DNA of 64,000 bases from Polyporus tsugae (taxonomy: Eukaryota; Basidiomycota; Agaricomycetes; Polyporales; Polyporaceae). The DNA lies in the NCBI GenBank assembly GCA_024305745.1, contig JAHRBS010000010.1, positions 1,309,501 to 1,373,500 of the forward strand, read 5' to 3'. The notes under the pieces are model-generated. The model did not search any database and was not told the DNA's origin. It saw only the letters and a program-made list of their open reading frames with translations. A program made the position numbers and the translations under genes. Positions 54,998-64,000 of the stretch are shown piece after piece (positions within the stretch are counted from its first letter, which is position 1; every line of letters starts with the position of its first letter).

Positions 54998-57900
54998 CTA
55001 AACCTCGCTCCCAGCTCTCGCTGCGGCTGCCTCCACTAGTTCCGCCATCATCCCACTCTTCAAGCACATCTCCCTGAACACTCCACCCTCCGTCCGAATC
55101 AGATTGAGCGGCGTGTCGAACTCGATAAGCTTCCCCTTGTCCAGCACTAGCAGCCGGTCGTAGTCTATCACAGTCCGGATGCGATGGGCCACCGTAAGCA
55201 GCAACGAGTCCTTGAATTCCTCCCGGATCGTCGCCTGGATCTTCGCGTCCGTCTCGAAGTCGATACTGCTCGTCGCTTCGTCGAGCACAACGACTGCGCT
55301 GCGGCGGAGCAGCGCCCGCGCCATGGACACCAGCTGCCTTTGTCCCTGGGAGAAGTTGGTCCCTCCGACGGAGATCTGCATCTCTAGAATGCTAGCATCT
55401 AGGTCCCCGCGCGGCCGGTGCGGTTCGATAACCGTCTCGCCCTCCGGTGCACCCCCACTTACAGCCGTGAAGACACCCGGCGAAGGTCAGGCAGCAAGTG
55501 AACGCGCTCCAGGACGTCCAGACATTCAGCATCGGTATGTTCATCTATGGGCCTATTAGCACGAGCCAACATCCCGCGGCCGATGTGCACTCACAGAACG
55601 GATCCAAGTTCTCGCGCAGTGTTCCAGAGAATAACGTCGCCTCCTGCGGGATGAATGTCTAGAACGGGGTCTGTAAACAATGACAGAAACGAAGGAATCC
55701 GAATGCGCTTACGATGCGAGACCGCAGGTCATGGAGACCGATGCGGCCGATATCGATTCCGTCAATGGTCAATGTACCGCCCGCAGGCTCTACCTGCAAA
55801 CATCGCGAGTAAGTACGTAAATTAACAGAGCTGAGCAGCGATCGAACTCACGAAACGCAGGATGCTCATCGCGAGCGTAGACTTTCCGCTACCCGTACGG
55901 CCGAGCAGTCCCACCCGTTCTCTAGCTTTGAGAGAGAAGGAGATGTCGTGAAGTACCGCGGGGAGTTCCGGAGAATACTTGACTGAGAGGTCCTCGACGA
56001 CGAGAAACGAGTTCCTATTCGTGCTCGTCGAAGACGGCCAGTACGCGGGTGGTCTGCTGCGTTCGATGACAGTAGGTGGTTCTTGAGGGATTCCGAAGTA
56101 TTCCACAATACGTTCGACAGAGCTTGAGAAACAATTCGTTAGATAGTATCACGGAAGATATTATAGTACACGCACTTGAGGTCCAGCTCAAGTGTCGCCG
56201 AGTCTCTGCACACCCAGTAAACGCTATTCGTGAACGACAACGCCGAAGTAATGCAGATCCCGGCCAGACCTGCGTCCACGTATCCCGACAGTGCGAAGAG
56301 CGTCGTAGCCAGAACGCCATTCGCACTAATCACCTGGAAATTGAGGAGCACCCAGCGGTTGATTTGCCAGAACATGTGGTACATCTGCGTCGCGGCGTCG
56401 ACCTTCTCGAAGAAACCGTCCAGAAAACGCGCCTCCACACCGAACGCGCGTATGGTGATGATGCCGTCCAGGGTCTCGCCGAGGGCGGCGAAGATAGGAC
56501 TGGTGGAGGTCGACTCTATGCGGAGGATCTCGCGCCCGGCAGGCTGATACATTGCCGCAGCGCGAAGATAGAAGAAGGCGAGGACCGCTGCTGGAACGGC
56601 AAAAGAGGGAAATATCGCGCTGGACGTGACGTGAGACAGAGTAAGCGAGGCAGTCCTAGGTACCGGAGGTTCTCGATATCACTCACATTATGGTGAACAC
56701 GGCAACCATAAGTGTCGCGATGGATTGGGTGATCTGCTGCAAAGTTTGGGAAAGCGACGCGTCAATGCTATCGATGTCCTGTCAATAAATGAGTATCGTA
56801 TTGCGGGCTCGTTGCGCGAGAAGAATCCTACCTTGCTGAACCGGTTGATGATGCGGCCCTGAGGCGTGACGTCATACCATCGCATAGTAGCATGCACAAC
56901 GTTCCTCAAAAGCAGCTCAAAAAGCGACTTCGAAGCTCTGAGCGCACCGGTATACTGTACGATCGCGGCACAGATACTGACCATGCCGCCAGACAACGCA
57001 ATCGTTCCATAGATGCCGAGGTAGAAGTACGGCTGCGCTTGTGCGGAAGGGAACGAGAAGTCGTCCTGAGTCGACGATGCGGGTACGGTCACGCTCAAGA
57101 CGTGTTGTATCTTTTGGCTGTCCCAATACGACCCCGAGACATCCTGAGCAGGTGTAGAATCTTCGTTCCCGTACGCTTCACCCCATATCTGCACGAATTT
57201 AGTAACCAGGTTGCGGTCGGCCACATAACTTAACGCACCTTAATCCAGAACTTCTCCGCGACACCAATCAGTTGCGAGGCGATGACGAGTGCAAGCAGGA
57301 TGGACCACGTCCAGTAAGACCTGCAAGATGGTGAGCGACACATATTATAGAAAGTCGCAAGTATACCGTACGACGCGCGAAGGTAAGTGTTGTATGTCGG
57401 CCACTTCACACGGCCATTTGCGCGGTGCTCCGCCTCGACAAGCACCCTTGGTCTGTTCTTGTTCATGTTCGGCGTTGCTTCGTCCGCAACCGTGTCGCCA
57501 CTCACGAAGTTGCCACCCGCTTGGGCAACGGGGCGTTCGCCTATCCGTACATTGGCTTCGTCATCTTCAAGTGCAGCAATTCTTCCAAGGATCCCGCACG
57601 AGCGAAGATTTTCGACCGTATCCTGTGCGCCGATACGACCGTCGAGCATGCGGACGAGGTAGTGCGCGGCTGGAAGTACCAGGTCCAGGTGGTGGGTAAC
57701 AAGAATCTACATGTGATTGCCCTCTTCAGCACGACGCGTGTTGCAAATTGAACGAACATAACGGACGAACCACAGTGCGATTGGCGAGCAGTGGTCCGCG
57801 GAAGAGTTTCTCGACCAGGAACCGTGCCGTGTGGCTGTCCACCGCCGAGAGTGGGTCGTCCAGGAGAACGTATTTCGTTGGCGCGTAGACAGCGCGAGCA

Positions 57901-60738
57901 AGCGCAACGCTAATGACCGGTCAGGGAGCGTAATATGGCGAAGCGTAGAATGACTCACCGAGCTTTCTGGCCACCAGATAGGCTTACACCACTCCGAACG
58001 CTCGCCGTAAGGAGACGAACTCCACGAATGGATAAATTCGCACTGACCGTATACCGATTTCAGTCGCGTCCCCGTCCTCCAGGATCGCGAGGTCGGGTTT
58101 CAGGGCACAGCCCTCCACCACCGCGTGATACCTCTCCTCGTCGTAGGGACAGTCGAAAAGTATGTTCTCCTTGATGCTCTGGTGGCGAAGCCAAGATGTT
58201 TGCCCTGCGTAGGATATTGTATGCGAAAGCCCGTGTTCGTCGACTTTTGATACGTTCTTGGGTATGATAATCCGACCGTGCAGAGTCGTCAGTTCGCCCA
58301 GCAGTGCCATTAGAAGAGCAGTTTTGCCACTGGCTGTGGGTCCGGAGATGACAGTAAGCTTGCTCTCCGGAAAGCGTATATTGATATCTTTCAGCTCAAA
58401 GTGGCCATGTCCTGTTGGTGCTCGGGTATCCGTCGAGGACGATGCATTGCCCATTGGAGTTGCGTCGGTCGGCGTTACCCCCTCGATACTTACGCTGGAT
58501 GCGTTCCACCGGAACGAGCCATCGACCATACCGAGACCAACTTCCCTTTCGTCGGACGGGGCGCGACCACCTTTCAGGGTGGAGACTTGATCGTCCACTT
58601 CCTCCTCGTCGAGATAAGCGGCAATCCGATGGAGCGCGACCTTGGACTAAAACGCATCCAATTTAACATAGACAATGAGGCACACAAGAACCACATACCC
58701 GAAGGAACTGGAAGAAGAACGTGTTGCATGTGTTGAATGGGAGGCGGACCATGCCATACAGCGCGATGGCCTGACACAACGTGTTCAATCTCAGCAGAGG
58801 CCAGTTCACATAGCAGACGCACCGCGAACGCAGTGCCGATAGTCAACTGGTTGCCCTGTGCGATGTATACGTAGAACGACACCACCGAGACTAGGATAGG
58901 CGATATGGTCCCGAGCAGGGCGAAACCTATCGAGTTGATGCGTCCTACAGACCGAAGTCAAAGAGGTGGAATGGATGGATCCGGATGCAGCGTACCTTTG
59001 ACCATACATTGCAGCTCAACGGCCCGAGCGTCGAGTACGCGTTTGACCCATCTATCCTCCCAAGCAAAGAACTTGATGAACTTGATTGCAGTGATGAGCT
59101 CGTTGAGTACGCCCATCCGCTTGTCGCGCGCCGCGGAGGTTCCTTTCGCAATGCGGTTAGTGCGTTTTGCCATGACGTCGTTCAGAGGCAAGGTGATAAT
59201 GACGACAATGAATCCTGCGAACGCAGCCCAGCCGAACAACCTGGACAGTACGTCAGTGTTTGAGCAATATAATATCGGAGAGTCTTACTCGTAGAGGAAA
59301 GTTGTCGCAATGATGATCTCGAATGGCGCTGGTAAGAGACGTATTAAGGAAAGGACCTGACGCGACCAAGGGGGATATGTCTTACCTCCATAGACGATAT
59401 TCAATGCACATGCAGTATTGGAGACAAGCGTGACGTCGGACGACATGAGGTTCAAGATCTTCCCGCTGCCCGCAGTCCTGCTCGGTTGCGCATCTTCTGC
59501 GTCGTCCTTTTTGCTTGTGGCCCCGGAGAAATCTTTCCTCTTCAACGCCTTGTCGTAGATGGCGACCATGAGCTCCGTCTTGACCCTCGCGCCCGCTCGC
59601 CTCCCGAAGAAAAGGCGCTGCAGGTCCGCCTGTGCCCTCAGCAGGCTACACGCGTACGCTGCAAAAGCGTACACGAACGCGAGTGGGCGCGCGTCGGCAC
59701 GATGATCTCCCTGGGTGAGGTCCAGTGCATCGAGAATTCGCTTGAGAAAGAACGGGCTCGCGTAGCCGAGCACGATGCCCGTGCACGTCAGCACGAAGTC
59801 CAACAGCATATCGCGTGAGTTTGCCCTCCACAAACGCTTTAGTAAGCTGCCCGGGAGGTACGAGAATTTGGCGTAGAGCGGACGCGCGCGCATGGTCGGG
59901 CTAAGAAGCCAGATATCGTCTGCGTTAAGTAGGTCGTTGTCGTGCGCCTTCCGGAGGAGAGGGGTGACCCAGTTGAAAGTAACCCAGCCCCAGAGCGTGG
60001 TATAGTCCTCTGGGGATACAGACGGACCCTACGGTGGAACGGAAAATTCAGAACAAAAAATGAGTCAGAGAGCCGACAATCACGTACGACACCTTCCTTC
60101 CTAACCATAGTGCGCTCGTCGGGGACTGCCAGAGGCATGTTGAAGATGAGGGCAAGAAGGCCTGTGATGGCGAGCAGATTGGCGACGTAAAGCGCAATCT
60201 CTGGAACGGGAGGAAACTGAGTTTTGTAGAGATAGTAATCAAACAAATAACCAGAGCCGTCGATGATGCAGAAGACGAGGTGGAGGGTAAATAGGACGAA
60301 AAGATCGAAGGCAACTGTTACAGTCGGCCAGACAATCGGGCGGAGGGTCGCGTATAGCCAAGTACTGGCCACGACCACATATTGGATGCCAATATATGCG
60401 TTTTCAGAGTCGGCGACGAGACGGTAGCACCCCAGCCCGAGCCGAACAAGGGATTCGACGAACGAGATAATGACCAGCAAGGCGCGCGTAAAGGAAGCAA
60501 TGCGATGCTGGTCCTTTCTTGCGTCGTACTCTTGTCTGTCGAGGAGTACTTCAGCTTCAGGGAGCGACAAGAAGCCTATCAGAGGTCGTCCTATGGAATT
60601 CCGAAGTCTAGCTTTCACTGGAGGGAAGGCAGTGACGAGTGCAGCCCCGACGAAGGCAGTGGGAGGGATAGCCGCCAGGGAGCCGCGGATGCATGGGTCC
60701 GATAGGTCGGTCCAACGGGCTCCGCTGCAGACCTGCAT
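54998..60738 (-). CDS. ABCC (MRP)-type full ABC transporter
   Basis: A multi-exon gene (about 18-20 exons) from ATG 60738 (MQVCSGARWTDLSDPC). The order is TMD0 and linker (about 60738-60030), TMD1 (about 60030-58650), NBD1 (about 58600-57720), TMD2 (about 57600-56160) and NBD2 (about 56110-54998). NBD1 has Walker A GPTASGKT (about 58320-58343), LSGGQKAR (57958-57983) and Walker B VLLDDPLSAVD, where Asp replaces the catalytic Glu, as usual in ABCC. NBD2 has Walker A GRTGSGKST (about 55879-55902), a variant signature FSQGQRQL, and Walker B VVVLDEATSS. WGWVTFNWVTPLL before TMD1 is an ABCC mark. Such proteins export conjugates or drugs at vacuolar or plasma membranes. The substrate is unknown. 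The NBD2 signature is like Ybt1/Vmr1-type members. Confidence 0.9.
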
Positions 60739-61335
60739 GGTCGATGCGTGCGGTATGTACTGGGGATGGTGGGATGTGAGCAAGGGGACTAGTAGGATGG
60801 TTGGCGAGCTGGGGGAGACAATGGCGGGATGAGACAAGTATAGCGATTGGACCTTGCAACATTTCCCAACGTGCAGCGTTAGGGTAATGGCGGAAGTTCG
60901 TGCCCACAGACGTTGACGGAGAACATACGCCGCAAGTTGAAACTAGAAATTTCAGAGTCAGTCCCAGTAGCTAGCGCGCGCTCAAGCGCTCACTGGTATG
61001 AGCCATGCAGTCCCGCGCGACGCGTCGAACATTAGGCTGCATAGTGATAGCAACTGGAGTCAAGTACAGTAAGGACAGACTCTGGTGAGTCCAAGTCGAT
61101 GCGGTTGAGTGGAACGCGCCAAGTCGTCTGTGATGCAAGCCGTGCCGGCGCCAATGCGTGCGTGCCCCCACGGCCCGCCTCGTTCCGGTACATCCGACTC
61201 GATGTCGAGACTCGGATGGATTTCATGCATTGTCTCTGCAATTGGAGTGGAACATCACATTGTCTCGTTTGTGTACGGTCAATGGACTTTATCGATTATC
61301 CTTGATGACAGCTTTCTTTGTATTGATGTTCCGAC

Positions 61336-61343
61336 TTATATAG
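61336..61343 (+). promoter_or_regulatory. TATA-like element of the MYND gene
   Basis: The sequence is TTATATAG, about 26 nt above the ATG of a 13-codon upstream frame and 156 nt above the chosen start of the MYND protein. Confidence 0.4.
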
Positions 61344-61361
61344 TCTTTGTTACTAGTTACA

Positions 61362-61403
61362 ATGCTCTATACTATCGTCTTTGTCTGCTCGAGTCCCACC
61401 TAG
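61362..61403 (+). other. Candidate upstream ORF of the MYND gene
   Basis: ATG to TAG, 13 sense codons. It is the only ATG between the TATA-like element and ATG 61499, so if transcription starts about 30 nt after the TATA it would be the first or near-first ATG of the mRNA. Confidence 0.35.
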
Positions 61404-61498
61404 CCTTGTACTTGATTGCAGGCCGGTTGTCTTCAATCCATCGTCACCGTATCCGTTCTCTCTCGTCTGGCGTGAACCTCAATAGTCTTGTCGTCTTC

Positions 61499-62935
61499 AT
61501 GCGCCCACCCGGTTTTATCCATGATGTGTCCTTCGACCGTCCTAGGCCTCCAATCCCATCCAGCGACTCGGAGGAGCGCCGTTTTCAGTTTTACCTTCTG
61601 CTCAAGCAGTTAACCTGTTATGACCACCGCGACCCTATGTCCTACAAAACACTTTACGCCGAAGGGAAACGATGCCTGAGCTCGTATCCAGCTTGGAAGC
61701 TAGAGCGCGGGGCGGACTTGCATGATGGACGTCTAATGCTTGAGCTTTGTCTCAGGTATGTCTGCCTGCCGCCGTGAACCGCATCGAGCACATTCACTCA
61801 ACGCGTCACCCGCGAATACATTGCACAGGCGGATTACCAACTGTAAGGTCGACCGCAATGCATCCAACAGTTGTACTTGGGGGGTCGCGGGCCTCTTGTA
61901 CGACCTCATCGTCTTCCCAGACCACTCCGCGCCACACCACATTTTCAATTGCACGCCCGCCGTCAAGATCCGCGCCCTCGCCCTGGTGCTCTGGACGGAA
62001 TTCATCTCGGCACTGAAGCTAAGGGACGACTCAAAGCGCGCAAGCGTCCTCGCTATCCTCCCCCACATGGCTCTTCACGCCGACAGCTGCGCGCGAGTGG
62101 ACTTCCTGCCGCCCGTCGTCATCCGCGTCGCGTACTGGATGTCGACCTTACAGCCGCGATATGGGGTGGACGCGCGCAAGCTGCCCATGTTCGCCAATCA
62201 CGCGCACCGCCCGTCCCTATGGAAAGCATATAATGACTATGTGCAGAACCAGAACGCCGAGGAGCTCAAACGGTTGGCCAAGGTGTCCGCCGCCCCGAAC
62301 AGGTATAGGTGTGCGGCGGACAGGTGCGGCATCCAAGCTATCAACCGGGGTGCGTTGCGGAAATGCGGTGGAGAGTGTCGTGAGGATACGAAGCCGTATT
62401 ACTGCAGTCCTGAGTGCCAACGCAAGGTAAGCCCTCGATCAATTAGGCCATACATGACACGATGCATGTCCTGATCCTGTGGAAGCACTGGTTGGTCCAT
62501 AGGTACGCCTGTGGGAGCTCCGCTCGGCGTGTCAATCCTATTGTTGAGGACGACGACGACGCGGACTGGATCGACATCGAGACTTACAAGCCTGACTATG
62601 ACGATCACCGGTTAACGGAGGACGGTCTCTACGCACACAAAGAAGGTCCCGAGATCTTCATTGACATACCAATTGTCAGCGCTTGCCGTAAGGGCGAGGT
62701 TGTGAGGGTCCGGACGAGGACCCTCAGCCCAGCCTTCCTCAGGTCGTACAGGGCTTCATGGAAATTCCTACGTCACAAGGACGTCTTTGTTGCTGCTATC
62801 GACTTGGTAAGGACACAGACGTGCGTTCGTATGCATTCTCACTTCCCTTTTTGTCAAACTGAATAGGGCAAGAAAGCAGAATCTTGGGTTTCCTTGGGGG
62901 ACGACTTCATAAGTACCAGTGCGAGTTCGACATAA
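61499..62935 (+). CDS. MYND-type zinc-finger protein
   Basis: Four exons: 61499-61755, 61829-62426, 62486-62806 and 62867-62935, giving 414 residues. The first 250 residues are helical without a recognised domain (RFQFYLLLKQLTCYDHRDP, then AVKIRALALVLWTEFISALK). The MYND finger follows at about residues 263-300. It has CAADRC, KCGGEC, YYCSPECQRK and HWLVHRYAC, the last two joined across the exon 2-3 intron. After it comes an acidic stretch (EDDDDADWIDIE) and a basic C-terminal region. MYND fingers bind proline-rich partner peptides. In mushroom-forming fungi, stand-alone MYND proteins are common and mostly of unknown role. The start 61499 is in a weak context, and the upstream frame is open but lies above the TATA-like element. 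Confidence 0.82.
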
Positions 62936-63243
62936 CAGATGTTGACATAATACTACCTTACGCGTAATCTTCAAGCACCATTTCTATGGCTTCGACAACA
63001 AGTCGCAATACAGTCCAGCGATTCCTTTGGTAGAATCGTCGGCCTGACCTGGGTGTAAACTATGATCGAGTCGATACTATTGCAATCGAAGGTTTGAATA
63101 TTCAATCACCACGGGGAGACTTCACCTCGTGGACCGGGCGAGCTTGATAATCTTCAATATTATAGTACACGATGAACATAAAGCAATCCTCCGAGTCCGA
63201 CTAAATCAGTACTTAACCAACCCGGCCACTCGCCGTACGCATC
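62936..63243. other. Convergent intergenic region
   Basis: It holds the 3' ends of the MYND gene (plus) and the acyl-CoA dehydrogenase gene (minus). It is AT-richer than the coding regions. No gene is seen. Confidence 0.5.
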
Positions 63244-64000
63244 CTACAGATGCACCTTGACCTTGTAGTGCTCTGCAAGGGTCTTCTCCCTTTTCTGGAT
63301 CGCCTCCTGGCGCTTGACGAGTGCAGAAGCACGGGTAAGCTCACGTTGGCCGATCTGCTGGACATGGACGGCGTCGGGGCCCTAAGGACGCGAGACGGGT
63401 TAGCGGGCCATCCATGGCGAAAGAAACGTGAATGGCGTACATCAGCGATACGGAGGGTGCGCAGGCCAGCGTACATTGCGGCGAGGGGGGTATCTTGGCT
63501 GACACCTTCGGCGCCATATGCCTGGATAGCGCGGTCGATGACTTGGCAGGCCATGGAAGGAACGACGAACTGGACGAAGATCGTGAGTGTCTCGTTTCGT
63601 GGACGCTGTGGCTCGAAACTGACCTTGGCGATGCCAATCTCCTTGAGGGCGCCTTTGGCTTTCACTTTGTCGATCTGGAGAGCAGCGCTGTACACGAGCA
63701 ACCTCGCGGCTTCGATCTCAGCGCGAGACTTCGCAATATCGACGACAACGGTCCCTGGAAGAAACAGAGTGAGAATATGTAGGCGAGCATATACGTAACG
63801 ATACTTGCCGTGCTCGTACAAGTACTTGCCGAACGTCTTCTTCGCGGGGTTCGTGACACGTTGGATCATCAGGTCCAGCGCGTGCTGGGCCGCGCCAACG
63901 GAGCGCATGCAGTGGTGGATACGGCCAGGTCTATATATGCTGTCTGAGTATTGGTCTTACGGCATGGGAGGATCAAGATGACATACCCAAGACGGCCCTG
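63244..64000 (-). CDS. Acyl-CoA dehydrogenase (5' partial, runs off the right edge)
   Basis: This is the C-terminal part of an acyl-CoA dehydrogenase on the minus strand. The last exon is 63244-63381. Visible blocks in order are RLG|PGRIHHCMRSVGAAQHALDL (first junction inside 63909-63990), FGKYLYEHGTVVVDIAKSRA, EAARLLVYSAALQID, VPSMACQVIDRAIQAYGAEG, LAAMYAGLRTLRIADGPDAV and a final KVKVHL. The GRIHHCMR and QAYGAEG...D.PLA blocks fit the C-terminal helical domain that contacts FAD across the dimer, in the ACAD10/11-like branch. These enzymes oxidise acyl-CoA in mitochondria or peroxisomes. The targeting signal cannot be judged because the N-terminus is missing. It does not end in a clear SKL-type signal. 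Confidence 0.9.

Larger units (their letters stand above)
60739..61498. other. Divergent intergenic region
   Basis: It separates the ABCC transporter (minus) and the MYND gene (plus). It contains a TATA-like element and a short upstream reading frame, listed separately. No other gene is seen. Confidence 0.55.

Noticed and set aside
8874..64000. A secondary-metabolite or defence gene cluster
   Set aside because: The ABCC transporter, sirtuin, MYND and dehydrogenase genes are adjacent, but no core biosynthetic enzyme, nuclease or toxin-antitoxin pair is present.

Overview
The window reads as a gene-dense piece of a filamentous basidiomycete (Agaricomycete-type) nuclear genome. Most genes have several short introns of about 50-65 nt with GTNNGT donors and CTNAY-like branch points. 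The gene content is eukaryotic and fungal: CLASP/Stu1, Erb1, Arp4, Pch2, a TRAPP subunit, a YIPF protein, a peroxin and a mitochondrial rhomboid. There is also a seven-helix membrane protein and a two-module gene family of types I associate with mushroom-forming fungi. No bacterial, viral or organellar block is visible. I found no tRNA, rRNA or CRISPR array. The species cannot be named from this sequence alone.

Layout. 1-8400: the 3' part of an HSF-type transcription factor, a long pyrimidine-rich non-coding stretch, then STU1. 8.9-14.2 kb, minus strand: a Ser/Pro-rich orphan and three tandem relatives of one uncharacterised two-module family, one with a CCCH zinc finger and one broken by a stop codon. 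14.7-16.7 kb: a probable mitochondrial PPR-like protein. 16.7-23.5 kb: a 6.8-kb gene desert. 23.5-29.3 kb: a Tctex1 dynein light chain and a PEX11-like gene (divergent), a small mitochondrial-type protein and a TVP38/DedA membrane protein. 32.0-41.2 kb: an Rdx/SelW-like protein and PCH2 (divergent), a YIPF protein, then a mitochondrial rhomboid and TRAPPC2/TRS20 (divergent), and a Gln-rich orphan. 42.2-50.8 kb: ARP4 and ERB1 (divergent) and a 13-exon seven-TM protein. 51.6-64 kb: an LLPH/DUF2423-like protein and a SIRT5-like sirtuin (divergent), a mitochondrial-type orphan, a full ABCC transporter, a MYND zinc-finger protein, and the 3' part of an acyl-CoA dehydrogenase that runs off the right edge.

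Most genes are unrelated housekeeping functions: microtubules, secretion, peroxisomes, mitochondria, chromatin and ribosome assembly. I see no operon-like or biosynthetic cluster. Divergent pairs with short shared promoters are the main organising feature. Exon models below were built by hand from splice sites, reading phase and family alignment from memory. Where exon coordinates are listed, the exon lengths sum to a multiple of three.

The most notable observations are gene-structural. Four introns seem to use GC instead of GT donors. An 8-nt micro-exon supplies the second cysteine of a CxxC redox motif. The seven-TM gene has a run of 10-25-nt exons. I found no convincing new multi-gene system. 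The best candidate for new biology is the tandem two-module family at 10.9-14.2 kb.
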